From Erysipelotrichaceae bacterium (lineage in GTDB: Bacteria > Bacillota_I > Bacilli_A > Erysipelotrichales > Erysipelotrichaceae), in the NCBI GenBank assembly GCA_021442745.1, contig JABUSI010000358.1, positions 1-20,097 of the forward strand: a stretch of 20,097 nucleotides of DNA. The letters are read 5' to 3'. A model generated the notes under the pieces. The model worked only from the letters and a program-made list of their open reading frames with translations. It did not search any database and was not told the DNA's origin. The position numbers and the translations under genes are program-made. Positions 1 through 8,120 of this stretch are shown in pieces; position 1 is the first letter of the stretch; the number at the start of each line of letters is the position of its first letter.

Positions 1-2473
1 AGACCAGTTCATCCTTGTTTAACATGACGAAATCCCGGCGATTCCGTCCGATGGTTAAACTTGCACCCTTATGTACGTAACGGTGTAAGGACTCTGCCGC
101 ATTCTTTCCGGCTTCAATCGCATCAATCGCAAACTTCGGTCCGGAATAGACGTCACCGCCCACAAATACGTCCTGTTGCTTGGTCTGATATGTCAGACTA
201 TCGGCTACCGGATAATTACCATGATGGTATTCCACAGCACTGTCATCCAGCAATCCGCCCCATTCCACGGTCTGTCCGATCGCAAAAATCACGTCTTTGC
301 AATCCACCGTCATCGTGGTTTCTTCATCATAAACCGGATTGAACTTTCCGGTATCCGGGTCAATCGTACGCAAACACTTCTTGAACACAACCGCTGTCAC
401 ATTGTTATTTTCATCTTTCAGGATTTCCTTCGGACCCCAGCCGTTTTCAATCGCAATATGTTCTTCCAGTGTTTCGGCAATTTCTTCCCTGCTTGCCGGC
501 ATCGTTTCCCGGCTTTCCAATACGAACATCGATACGTCAGCACCGAACCGATGAGCCGTTCTTGCGCAATCCACTGCGACGTTACCGCCACCGACGACGA
601 CAACGTTTCCTTCCATCTTCCGGTTCTGATCTTCCGTTGCCTTATGCAGGAAATTTACCGCATAGTCCACACCGGCAGCATCTTCACCTTCTATTCCCGC
701 TTTTCTGGAACCCTGACAACCGATGGCTACGTAGAATGCCTGATAGCCTTCCTCACGCAGTTGTTTCAGGGTAATGTCTTTACCGACTTCCACGTTGCAC
801 CTGATTTCCACACCCAATTGACGAATCACGTCAATTTCTGCGTCAATGACGTCTTTTTCCAGCTTATAGGAAGGAATACCGTATGTCAGCATACCACCCG
901 GACGACTGTTCTTTTCAAAAATCGTCGGCTTATATCCCTTGACTGCCAGATAATATGCACAGGATAACCCTGCCGGGCCGGAACCGATAACCGCAATCTT
1001 CTGATCCCATTGTTTCAGACGGTTGGACGCAATCACAACCGGCGGAATGTACCGTGTTTCACTGTTTAAATCCTGAGCGGCAATGAACTTCTTGACCGCA
1101 TCAATTGCTACCGCTTTGTCAATGTTTCCGCGGGTACATACGTCTTCACACTTCTTGTTGCAGATCCGTCCGCAGATTGCCGGTAACGGATTGTCTTTCT
1201 TTATCAGAGCCAATGCTTCCTTGTATCTTCCCTGTGCCGCCATCTTCAGATACCCTTGTACGGCAATGTGAGCCGGACAAGCGGTTTTACATGGCGCGGT
1301 ACCGGTATCGTAACAGTTGATCCGGTTATTATCACGGTAATTTTCGTCATACTTATCGGCACCCCAGTGTAAAACCGTCGGAAGTTCATGCTTCGGATAC
1401 TGTACTTCACCCTTGGTGGTACACAGTTTCTGACCTAACTTTACAGCGCCGGACGGACAATATTCCACACACTTACCGCAGGCAACGCAATTGTTCTTAT
1501 CGACTTTCGCCGTATACGCACTCCGTGACATATTCGGTGTATTAAACAGCTGTGACGTACGCAACGCATTACAGATATTTACGTTACAGTTACAGATACC
1601 GAAAATCTTGTTTTCTCCGTCAATATTGGTAATCTGATGCACAAATCCGTTGTCTTCCGCAACCTGTAAAATCCGCATCGCTTCTTCATACGTAATGTCA
1701 TGACCCTTACCGGTTTCACGGCAATAATCCGCAAAATCACCGACACCGATGCACCAGTTCCATTGATCGTCTGCACAGCCCTCTTTCATGGCTGCCCGGC
1801 TGGCACGGCAGGAACACTGACCGACACCGATGTGCCCTTCGTATTTCTTCAGCCAATAGGATAAATGTTCCAGATCCACGGACTGATTTTCCATTGAGAT
1901 TGCTTTTTCCACCGGAATGACGTGCATACCGACACCGGCTCCTCCCGGAGGAACCAGCTGGGTAATGCCTTCCAGCGGAATATAGGTCATCCGTTCAAAG
2001 AACGGTGCCACTGCCGGATGATCTTCCAGCCGTTGGTTTACATACGGCGTGCTTTCATCCATATTGAACATTTCCGCACTGCCCGGCACAAACATCAGCA
2101 AAATATATCGCTTTTCGGATTGCGGAGCCGTTCTTCCGTTATGGTCATAATGATAACCGTAATCATATTCACATACACCGACCTGGCACAGTTCATCCAG
2201 AATCCGTTGCAAATCTTCCTTCTCCATCTTCGGATTCAACTTCACCATTTCATCAAACGTATACGGAACACGAACATCCATGGTTAACGCAACGTCCACC
2301 ATTTCATCCGTCATGATTTCCGCCAGTCCCCAGTATTCCGGGTCATTGGTTGTTACACCGAACAGTTTGTGTTTGGCAACGTCCGTAATTTTCTTCGCAA
2401 GTTTCAACAGTTTCGGGTTTGGATTCTTGTCCCCCATATGAGGAGGGATAATTTCTTTTGTCATTTCAGGCAT
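1..2473 (-). CDS. Fe-S/FAD oxidoreductase, GltD-like, with Cys-rich N-terminal domain (3' end outside window)
   Basis: I translated this frame by hand from ATG at 2473 to the window edge: 824 open codons and no stop, so the C-terminus is missing. A GAAAGGGG site lies 7 nt upstream of the ATG. Domains: residues about 40-110 look winged-helix-like; about 195-310 form a Cys-rich region with a CSCR motif and a later CNCNVNIC motif; a ferredoxin-type site CVACGKCVEYCP uses C329, C332, C335 and C339; about 385-470 is a GltD-type iron-sulfur domain (PCKTACPAHI, then CGRICNKKCEDVC); the FAD site GSGPAG starts near 497; the NAD(P) site GGGNVA starts near 628; and a GGDVYSGPKFAIDAIEAG stretch near the end is typical of GltD C-termini. 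The GltD-type half is well recognised and should move electrons between NAD(P)H, FAD and iron-sulfur clusters in the cytoplasm. The physiological partner is unknown. It resembles the glutamate synthase small subunit or NfnB, but no large subunit is visible here. Confidence 0.88.
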   Translation of the reverse strand, partial: MPEMTKEIIPPHMGDKNPNPKLLKLAKKITDVAKHKLFGVTTNDPEYWGLAEIMTDEMVDVALTMDVRVPYTFDEMVKLNPKMEKEDLQRILDELCQVGVCEYDYGYHYDHNGRTAPQSEKRYILLMFVPGSAEMFNMDESTPYVNQRLEDHPAVAPFFERMTYIPLEGITQLVPPGGAGVGMHVIPVEKAISMENQSVDLEHLSYWLKKYEGHIGVGQCSCRASRAAMKEGCADDQWNWCIGVGDFADYCRETGKGHDITYEEAMRILQVAEDNGFVHQITNIDGENKIFGICNCNVNICNALRTSQLFNTPNMSRSAYTAKVDKNNCVACGKCVEYCPSGAVKLGQKLCTTKGEVQYPKHELPTVLHWGADKYDENYRDNNRINCYDTGTAPCKTACPAHIAVQGYLKMAAQGRYKEALALIKKDNPLPAICGRICNKKCEDVCTRGNIDKAVAIDAVKKFIAAQDLNSETRYIPPVVIASNRLKQWDQKIAVIGSGPAGLSCAYYLAVKGYKPTIFEKNSRPGGMLTYGIPSYKLEKDVIDAEIDVIRQLGVEIRCNVEVGKDITLKQLREEGYQAFYVAIGCQGSRKAGIEGEDAAGVDYAVNFLHKATEDQNRKMEGNVVVVGGGNVAVDCARTAHRFGADVSMFVLESRETMPASREEIAETLEEHIAIENGWGPKEILKDENNNVTAVVFKKCLRTIDPDTGKFNPVYDEETTMTVDCKDVIFAIGQTVEWGGLLDDSAVEYHHGNYPVADSLTYQTKQQDVFVGGDVYSGPKFAIDAIEAGKNAAESLHRYVHKGASLTIGRNRRDFVMLNKDELV

Positions 2474-2565
2474 ATAGGTTCCCCTTTCATGTATTTATAG
2501 TCATATGCATATATATTCATCTTCATCGTACCACGAGTATTTTATCATTGCAATCGTAACTTATC

Positions 2566-2571
2566 ATTATA
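2566..2571 (-). promoter_or_regulatory. Possible -10 box for the oxidoreductase gene
   Basis: A perfect TATAAT on the minus strand lies about 90 nt upstream of the ATG at 2473. No good -35 sits at 16-18 nt. The leader between it and the gene contains two copies of TTATCATT (plus strand, 2542-2549 and 2561-2568). The rubrerythrin terminator upstream implies that this gene needs its own promoter, but the exact site is uncertain. Confidence 0.35.
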
Positions 2572-2625
2572 TCCTCATGCAATTCTTTTTCGGTTTTCAA
2601 CAGGTTCATTTGGCAGAAACCGGAT

Positions 2626-2651
2626 AAAAAAAAGCAGGGATTACACCCTGC
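2626..2651 (-). terminator. Rho-independent terminator of rubrerythrin gene
   Basis: On the minus strand a perfect 6-bp stem GCAGGG/CCCTGC with a 6-nt loop is followed directly by eight T. It starts 11 nt after the rubrerythrin stop codon. Confidence 0.9.
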
Positions 2652-2662
2652 AATGTTACATC

Positions 2663-3253
2663 TTATTTGAAGTAACGATCCAACAAGCCCTTCAAAGCCT
2701 TACCGTGACGAGCTTCGTCTCTTGCCATTTCATGAACAGTGTCATGGATAGCATCCAAACCGTTCTTCTTAGCGCACTTAGCCAAATCGGTCTTGCCTTG
2801 AGTAGCACCGAATTCGCAGTCAACACGCCAAGCCAGGTTTGCCTTGGTATCAGCCTTCATATTGGATTCCAGATCTTCACCTAACAATTCAGCGAACTTA
2901 GCAGCGTGTTCAGCTTCTTCGTAAGCAGCCTTTTCCCAATACAAGCCGATTTCCGGATAACCTTCGCGATGAGCGATTCTAGCCATGCACAGATACATAC
3001 CTACTTCTGAGCATTCACCTGTGAAGTTAGCCATCAATTGATCAAAGATATACTTCTTGTCTTCTGCACTGATTGCATCGTTGTTCTTAACAGTGGAAGC
3101 ATATACACCATATTCATGTTCAGCAGCCAATGTCATGGTTCCTTCTTCTACCAAAGTAAAGCGGTCACCGCCAACCTTACAAACAGGGCACTTAGCAGGA
3201 GCTGCATCGCCTTCGTAAACGTATCCGCATACACTACATACATATTTTGCCAT
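2663..3253 (-). CDS. Reverse rubrerythrin (peroxide/oxygen reductase)
   Basis: 196 residues. The rubredoxin-type FeS4 site is at the N-terminus: C6-x-x-C9-G and C22-P-x-C25. It is followed by a ferritin-like four-helix domain with carboxylate/His motifs, among them EEAEHA in the middle and ARDEARHG near the C-terminus, which form the diiron site. Rubredoxin domain first defines the 'reverse' rubrerythrins. In anaerobic clostridia these are cytoplasmic NADH-dependent H2O2 and O2 reductases fed by a separate flavoprotein. An AAAGGAGG site lies about 10 nt before the ATG. The gene is monocistronic, with its own terminator. Its codon use differs from neighbours (more GCA/GCT and AAC), as expected for a highly expressed gene. 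The donor reductase is not identifiable here; the adjacent FAD protein is not an obvious rubredoxin reductase. Confidence 0.93.
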   Translation of the reverse strand: MAKYVCSVCGYVYEGDAAPAKCPVCKVGGDRFTLVEEGTMTLAAEHEYGVYASTVKNNDAISAEDKKYIFDQLMANFTGECSEVGMYLCMARIAHREGYPEIGLYWEKAAYEEAEHAAKFAELLGEDLESNMKADTKANLAWRVDCEFGATQGKTDLAKCAKKNGLDAIHDTVHEMARDEARHGKALKGLLDRYFK

Positions 3254-3290
3254 AGTTGATAATCCTCCTTTTGTATGTTTATTTGTCTAT

Positions 3291-3296
3291 ATTATA
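3291..3296 (-). promoter_or_regulatory. -10 box of the rubrerythrin promoter
   Basis: A perfect TATAAT on the minus strand lies 37 nt upstream of the ATG, preceded by a T-rich stretch without a clear -35. The sequence around it (ATTATAAT) resembles half of a PerR-type operator, but no second half-site at the right spacing is visible, so I do not call an operator. Confidence 0.5.
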
Positions 3297-3331
3297 ATCA
3301 AAAAACCAAAAAAGAAAACCGTATTGCCCGT

Positions 3332-3363
3332 AAAAAAATCTCAAGTAAAAACCTGAGATTTTT
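3332..3363 (-). terminator. Rho-independent terminator of the suf operon
   Basis: A perfect 10-bp stem AAAAATCTCA/TGAGATTTTT with a 10-nt T-rich loop, ending in a T run on the minus strand. It begins 2 nt after the sufB stop codon, closing the operon. Confidence 0.88.
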
Positions 3364-3365
3364 GT

Positions 3366-4772
3366 TTATCCGACCGAACCTTCCATATCCAGTTTCAGTA
3401 ACTGGTTCAGTTCCACCGCATATTCCATCGGCAGTTCTTTGGTAAACGGTTCCAGAAAGCCCATGACAATCATCTGGGTCGCCTGGGCATTGGTTAATCC
3501 CCGGGACATTAAATAGAATAACTGTTCTTCGGAAATCTTGGAAACCGTCGCTTCGTGCTCAATGGTACTGGACGGGTTGCTTGTTTTATTCAACGGTACG
3601 GTATCGCTGCGGGACAATTCGTCCAGAATCAGCGTATCGCATTCCACTTTGGATTTGGCACCGATGGCATTTGGCGTATGGGTTACCCAGCCGCGGTAAT
3701 TGACTTCTCCTCCCCGGCGGGATACAGACTTGGAAATGATCGTACTGGACGTATTCGGAGCCATATGAATCATCTTGGCACCGGTATCCTGAATCTGTCC
3801 TTGTGATGCTACCGCAACGGTAACGGTCATTCCCTTGGCACCTTCTTCGGCTAAGATACAAGCCGGATATTTCATGGTAATCTGGGAACCGACGTTTCCG
3901 TCAATCCATTCCATCAATCCGTTCTGCATGACCTTTGCCCGTTTGGTAACCAGGTTCAGAATGTTGTTGGACCAGTTCTGAACAGTGGAATACCGGCATT
4001 TTGCGTTTTTGTGAACGTAAATTTCCACCACTGCCGCATGCAGGGAATCCTTGGAATAAGTCGGTGCCGTACAGCCTTCCACATAGTGTAAATCCGCACC
4101 TTCATCGACGATAATCAGCGTCCGTTCAAACTGTCCCATCCGTTCGGAATTAATCCGGAAGTAGGACTGCAACGGTTTTTCCAGCGTAACCCCCTTCGGT
4201 ACGTAAATAAACGAACCGCCGGACCATACCGCACTGTTCAATGCCGCAAATTTATTGTCCGCATACGGAACAATCTTTCCGAAATATTCCCTCAGTAAAT
4301 CCGGATACTGGCGTAACGCGGAATCGGTATCCAGAAAGATGACCCCTTTCTGTTCCACTTCCTCCAGCATATTGTGGTATACCACTTCGGATTCGTATTG
4401 TGTGGAAACACCGGCTAAAAATTTCTTTTCCGCTTCCGGAATACCCAGTTTATCAAACGTATTCTTGATGGTTTCCGGCACGGAATCCCAGTCTTTTTCC
4501 TGTTTATCCGATGGTTTGATGTAATAGGTATAGTCATCGAAATCAATCAGATCCAGATTCGGACCCCAGTTCTGGATTTCCATCCGTTCAAACGCTTCAA
4601 ACGCCTTCAGACGGTATTCCAGCATCCACTGTGGTTCCTTCTTCATCTGTGAAATCGCAATGACTGTTTCTTTTGTCAATCCCTTCCCGGTATTGTATAC
4701 GGAGACGTCTTCGTCATGAAACCCGTATTTATAGTCGTCCTGGGACCGCAACACATCATTGTTGTTTTCCAT
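3366..4772 (-). CDS. sufB: SufB, Fe-S cluster assembly scaffold
   Basis: 468 residues, normal for SufB (about 465). It is the cytoplasmic scaffold subunit of the SufBCD complex on which clusters are built. The long beta-helix core and C-terminal helices are recognisable: an SGGSFIYVPKGV stretch, EGCTAPTYS, the VECDTLI segment with C378 (aligned by eye with the essential Cys of E. coli SufB), and a HEATVSKISEEQLFYLMSRG segment. I chose ATG 4772 because AGAAGAGAG lies 8 nt upstream. An in-frame GTG three codons earlier (4781) would leave too little room for that site. The start overlaps the end of sufU by 17 nt, indicating translational coupling. It is the last gene of sufCDSUB, followed at once by a terminator. 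Confidence 0.97.
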   Translation of the reverse strand: MENNNDVLRSQDDYKYGFHDEDVSVYNTGKGLTKETVIAISQMKKEPQWMLEYRLKAFEAFERMEIQNWGPNLDLIDFDDYTYYIKPSDKQEKDWDSVPETIKNTFDKLGIPEAEKKFLAGVSTQYESEVVYHNMLEEVEQKGVIFLDTDSALRQYPDLLREYFGKIVPYADNKFAALNSAVWSGGSFIYVPKGVTLEKPLQSYFRINSERMGQFERTLIIVDEGADLHYVEGCTAPTYSKDSLHAAVVEIYVHKNAKCRYSTVQNWSNNILNLVTKRAKVMQNGLMEWIDGNVGSQITMKYPACILAEEGAKGMTVTVAVASQGQIQDTGAKMIHMAPNTSSTIISKSVSRRGGEVNYRGWVTHTPNAIGAKSKVECDTLILDELSRSDTVPLNKTSNPSSTIEHEATVSKISEEQLFYLMSRGLTNAQATQMIVMGFLEPFTKELPMEYAVELNQLLKLDMEGSVG

Positions 4773-5211
4773 GTTGTTCACTCTCTTCTAAAATCTCTTC
4801 CATCGCATTCCATCCGATGGTAGCACACTTAATCCGGTTTGCCTGTTTCCAGACAGTACTGAACGCAACCGCTTCTTCCAGCAATTCTTCATTGTACTCT
4901 TTCCCGTTGACCATCTTCTTGTATTCTTCCAGAAGTTCTCTTGCTTGTTGCAGCGTTTTTCCCTGCATCATTTCACTCATAATGGAAGTCGATGCCGTAC
5001 TGATGGTACAAGCCACACCGTCAAAGCGAACATCGGTTATCACGTTGCCTTCCAGTTTGACCTCCACGTGAATGTCATCGATACAGGATTCGGAAGCCAT
5101 ATGCTTCTGAATATAATCCGAACTCTTGGTCAGACTGTGGTTTCTCGGATTTTCATAGTGATCCATAATAATCTGCCGCAGCACAAACGGATCTTTCAAT
5201 AAATCAGACAT
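4756..5211 (-). CDS. sufU: SufU, zinc-dependent sulfur acceptor for SufS
   Basis: 151 residues, typical of SufU (about 145-150). In Firmicutes SufU takes persulfide from SufS through a zinc site. The three Cys and one Asp ligands are all visible: C43-x-D45 (ESCIDD), C68 (GVACTIS) and C129 (IKCATIGW). The about 20-residue insert between C68 and C129 that separates SufU from IscU is present. ATG 5211 is chosen because AGAGGTGA sits 4 nt upstream, overlapping the sufS stop. A longer in-frame reading from 5250 would run back into sufS and adds 13 unconserved residues. Third-to-last step of a tight operon: a 10-nt gap after sufS, and an overlap with sufB. Confidence 0.95.
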   Translation of the reverse strand: MSDLLKDPFVLRQIIMDHYENPRNHSLTKSSDYIQKHMASESCIDDIHVEVKLEGNVITDVRFDGVACTISTASTSIMSEMMQGKTLQQARELLEEYKKMVNGKEYNEELLEEAVAFSTVWKQANRIKCATIGWNAMEEILEESEQHGKQQ

Positions 5212-5215
5212 GTTA

Positions 5216-5223
5216 TCACCTCT
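5216..5223 (-). promoter_or_regulatory. Ribosome binding site deciding the sufU start
   Basis: AGAGGTGA on the minus strand, 4 nt before ATG 5211 and overlapping the sufS stop codon. It favours the short sufU reading over the one starting at 5250. Confidence 0.75.
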
Positions 5224-6454
5224 AAAAGAAGATACCGACGCAGTTTTCAATCGTGGTAGTCTTTAACGCTTCCACTAAAGCGTCACAGTCTTCTTTTGTG
5301 TTATAGAAATACAAGCTTGCACGTACCGTATCGCTTGTTTTCAGGAAGTTTACTAAGATTTTTGCACAATGGCTGCCCGAACGGACGCAGATTCCCTTCG
5401 TTCCCAGATACGATGCCACGTCCTGTGAGAAAATCTTTCTGACATTAAATGTCACAATTCCCGTTTCCGCATTCGGATTGTACAGGATGACGTGATCCAG
5501 TTTTTTAATCTGATCCGTCAGATACGTCCGCAATTCATGTTCATGACGGGAAATGTTCTCATACCCGACAGACATAATGTATTCGCAAGCCGCCTTCAGC
5601 CCCAGAACACCCTCAATCGGAGGCGTTCCGGCCTCAAACTTGAACGGTGCATGTTTCAGCTGTACGTTTCCGCACATATCAAACCGCGCGTTGGCTCCGC
5701 CGCCTAACATGAACGGATCGGTTTCTTCCAGCAGGTTATATTTACCGTATAACACGCCGACACCGGTCGGACCGCACATTTTATGAGCGGAAAATGCCAG
5801 AAAATCAATATCCCATTCACTGACGTTCACTTCCATATGAGGAACCGCCTGGGCACCGTCTACAACCGCCTTCGCTCCTTGTTCATGTGCCAGACGAACC
5901 AGTTCCTTCACATCATTGACGTATCCAAGCACGTTGGATACTGCCGCAAACGCAACGATTTTAACCTTATCATGCAGTGCTTTCTTCAGATTTTCCGGAG
6001 TAACTCTTCCTTCATCCGTCAAAGGAATGTATTCAACGACGGCACCGGTTACTTCCGCTACCCTAAACCACGGGAGAACATTGGATGCATGTTCCGCTTC
6101 AGTGATGAGAATCACATCACCTTTCTGCAGATTCTTCTGCCCGTAGCCGTAAGCCGCCAGATTCAAAGACATGGAAGCACCGGAAGTAAAGACAACTTCC
6201 TTGCTTTGACAATGAATCAGTTTCGCAACGGCATCCCTGGCTTCTTCGTATTGAGCGGAAACATCCGCTGCCAGCTGGTAATCCCCGCGATGGGCATTGC
6301 ACGTCTGGTTTGTGTAATAGTTGGTAACGGCTTCAATCACGGAATACGGTTTGAACGTTGTGGCACCGTTATCCAGATAGACCAGCGGTTTTCCGCTCAT
6401 GGTCTTATTGTCCAGCATCGGAAAATCTTTCCGGATTTCTTCTACACTAAACAT
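5222..6454 (-). CDS. sufS: SufS, group II cysteine desulfurase
   Basis: 410 residues, full length. A PLP enzyme that removes sulfur from cysteine and hands it to SufU. The PLP lysine is K225 in AFSAHKMCGPTGVG. The catalytic persulfide cysteine is C363 in VRSGSHCAK, the RSGxHCA motif of class V group II desulfurases. YLDNGATT near the N-terminus and TEAEHASN (PLP-stacking His) also fit. The ATG overlaps the end of sufD by 13 nt, with AGAAGG about 10 nt upstream. Confidence 0.97.
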   Translation of the reverse strand: MFSVEEIRKDFPMLDNKTMSGKPLVYLDNGATTFKPYSVIEAVTNYYTNQTCNAHRGDYQLAADVSAQYEEARDAVAKLIHCQSKEVVFTSGASMSLNLAAYGYGQKNLQKGDVILITEAEHASNVLPWFRVAEVTGAVVEYIPLTDEGRVTPENLKKALHDKVKIVAFAAVSNVLGYVNDVKELVRLAHEQGAKAVVDGAQAVPHMEVNVSEWDIDFLAFSAHKMCGPTGVGVLYGKYNLLEETDPFMLGGGANARFDMCGNVQLKHAPFKFEAGTPPIEGVLGLKAACEYIMSVGYENISRHEHELRTYLTDQIKKLDHVILYNPNAETGIVTFNVRKIFSQDVASYLGTKGICVRSGSHCAKILVNFLKTSDTVRASLYFYNTKEDCDALVEALKTTTIENCVGIFF

Positions 6455-7218
6455 ACGGACTGTACCTTCTCTTCCACTTCTTCACGCAACCTCGTACGTA
6501 ACGTTTCATCATCCACTACGTCCGCAATCGGCAGTAAATATCCGATTGCCAGCAACTGAATGGCTTCGTTTTTCGTCAATCCGCGGGATTGCATATAATA
6601 CAACTGGTTTTCATCCGGTTGTCCCAGCGACGTCGCATGAGATGCCTTGACGTCATTTTCATCAATCAGAAGAATCGGCAATACCTGCACGGTCTGTTTC
6701 TTGTCAAACGTCAGTACCCGGGAAGTCTGATGGGATTCGCTCTGACGATGTCCCTTTTCAATCTTACCGGTAGCCACCAGTTTCCAGTTGGCATCTTTTA
6801 ACACAATTCCGTAGTTATTCATGATTCCGGTTGTATGCATCGCCTGATGCACGCAACGGATTTCATAATTCAGTTTTCCTCTGGCAACCGTCGCCGTCCG
6901 GATATTGGCATTTGCACCTTCCCCTTCCAGCAATACGGTAACGTCCAGCTTTACATCGTTCTGCATCAGTTCGCTGTACGCTACGGCAACCGAAGCATCT
7001 TTCCCGACGTGAATCGTCTGGGTAAGCTTACACGCATTCCGGCTGTGATCAATCCACAATACCGTAGCATTGCTGTTGTCCTTGACATGGATTTCCATAT
7101 TCTGCATGCCGGTATTGTCATCCGTTTCCACAATCAGATTGGCATTTCCTTCCAGTAACCAGGATGAATTCTCCTCTTTCGGATGAATTGTCACGGTTTC
7201 ATTCACTACACTCGGCAT
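6442..7218 (-). CDS. sufD: SufD, short form, Fe-S assembly complex subunit
   Basis: 258 residues against roughly 400-440 for classical SufD. The beta-helix core and C-terminal helices are kept: KASHATSLG contains H194, which aligns by eye with the conserved His of SufD, followed by the ENQLYYMQSRGL segment shared with SufB. The usual N-terminal helical domain is absent. The gene starts 3 nt after the sufC stop, so no missing piece is hidden upstream, and I see no frameshift; this is a genuinely short form, not a broken gene. The RBS (AAAGAGGA) lies in the last codons of sufC. It should pair with SufB and bind SufC. Confidence 0.9.
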   Translation of the reverse strand: MPSVVNETVTIHPKEENSSWLLEGNANLIVETDDNTGMQNMEIHVKDNSNATVLWIDHSRNACKLTQTIHVGKDASVAVAYSELMQNDVKLDVTVLLEGEGANANIRTATVARGKLNYEIRCVHQAMHTTGIMNNYGIVLKDANWKLVATGKIEKGHRQSESHQTSRVLTFDKKQTVQVLPILLIDENDVKASHATSLGQPDENQLYYMQSRGLTKNEAIQLLAIGYLLPIADVVDDETLRTRLREEVEEKVQSVCLV

Positions 7219-7221
7219 ATC

Positions 7222-8043
7222 TTATCCTCTTTTTGCTGCTGCGCAGGAACCCAGGGAAATCTTCTTCAACGGTTCTTCTTTTTCTTCTTCCACGGAAATG
7301 CCCAGTTCTTTTCCGATCCATTCATATCCTTCCTTATCGATTTTTTCGACCAGGGAAGCATCGGAATCCATAACGATTCTGCCATCTACCAATACATGTG
7401 CATGCGTCGGCTGCAGCAACTGATAGAACCGTTCATAGTGGGAAACAACAATCAGTCCCAGATTCCTGTTTTCCATCATTTTGTTGATACTGTTCGCAAC
7501 GACCTTCAGGGCATCAACGTCCAGACCGGAGTCGATTTCATCCAGCATCGCAATGTTTGGCTGTAACAGCATCATCTGTACGATTTCGTTTCTCTTCTTT
7601 TCCCCACCGGAGAATCCTTCATTCAGAAAACGATGCGCCAGGTCCGGTTTCATTTCCAGTTCCTTGATGGCACCTTCCATCTGCTTGATAAACTGAAACA
7701 GGGAAACCGGCTTTTCTCTTCTGGCATTCATAGCTGCTTTCAGAAAATCCGAATTGGTAACACCGGCAATTTCCTGCGGATACTGCATTCCCAGAAACAA
7801 TCCCGCTTTGGATCGCTGATCCACAGACATCGCCAATACATCCTGTCCGTCCAGCGTCACACTTCCGGACAACACTTCATAACGGGGATGTCCCATAATT
7901 GCCTGCAGTAACGTACTTTTCCCGTTACCGTTCGGCCCCATCAGAGCGTGAATTTCCCCTTCCTTTACCGTCAGACTCAATCCTTTTAATATTTCTTTTC
8001 CATCTACCGCAACGTGCAGATCTTTAATTTCCAGTTTTGACAT
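7222..8043 (-). CDS. sufC: SufC, ABC-type ATPase of the SufBCD complex
   Basis: 273 residues. A soluble ABC ATPase that drives cluster assembly on SufB/SufD. Walker A GPNGNGKS at 36-43, signature FSGGEKKR at 144-151, Walker B AMLDE at about 165-169 followed by DSGLDVDAL, and the switch His in VVSHYERF. I chose ATG 8043 because AAGGTG lies 5 nt upstream. A longer in-frame reading from 8118 would begin upstream of the likely transcription start. The last about 24 residues form an acidic then basic tail (VEEEKEEP ... GSCAAAKRG) longer than the usual SufC end. First gene of the operon. Confidence 0.96.
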   Translation of the reverse strand: MSKLEIKDLHVAVDGKEILKGLSLTVKEGEIHALMGPNGNGKSTLLQAIMGHPRYEVLSGSVTLDGQDVLAMSVDQRSKAGLFLGMQYPQEIAGVTNSDFLKAAMNARREKPVSLFQFIKQMEGAIKELEMKPDLAHRFLNEGFSGGEKKRNEIVQMMLLQPNIAMLDEIDSGLDVDALKVVANSINKMMENRNLGLIVVSHYERFYQLLQPTHAHVLVDGRIVMDSDASLVEKIDKEGYEWIGKELGISVEEEKEEPLKKISLGSCAAAKRG

Positions 8044-8085
8044 AGACTCACCTTCCATACTGTCTTTGATTCTAAACCACTGTGT

Positions 8086-8094
8086 ATTATAGCA
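8086..8094 (-). promoter_or_regulatory. Extended -10 promoter of the suf operon
   Basis: TGCTATAAT on the minus strand, an extended -10 (TGnTATAAT), places the transcript start near 8079, about 36 nt before the sufC ATG. A -35 is weak, as is common with extended -10 sites. Confidence 0.7.
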
Positions 8095-8120
8095 TAATAA
8101 TTTTGCAAATGCTCGCAATA

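Noticed and set aside
61..2287. Several plus-strand open frames of 60-263 codons, the longest at 176-967
   Set aside because: All lie opposite the minus-strand oxidoreductase, which shows cofactor motifs throughout. The plus-strand translations are rich in His, Arg, Cys and Phe, have no domain sense, and lack ribosome sites.
3285..3300. A PerR-type operator at the rubrerythrin promoter
   Set aside because: Only one ATTATAA-like half-site is present and it coincides with the -10 box; no second half at the required spacing.
4773..4781. GTG at 4781 as the sufB start, three codons upstream of the ATG
   Set aside because: The Shine-Dalgarno-like AGAAGAGAG directly abuts the GTG, leaving no spacer, but is 8 nt from ATG 4772.
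5783..6559. A 258-codon plus-strand open frame
   Set aside because: It is antisense to sufS and to the end of sufD, both with clear catalytic motifs; the translation looks like complementary-strand noise.
6442..7218. sufD as a frameshifted or truncated pseudogene
   Set aside because: sufC ends 3 nt before it, no SufD-like remnant is seen in other frames, and it has a good ribosome site in a tight operon.
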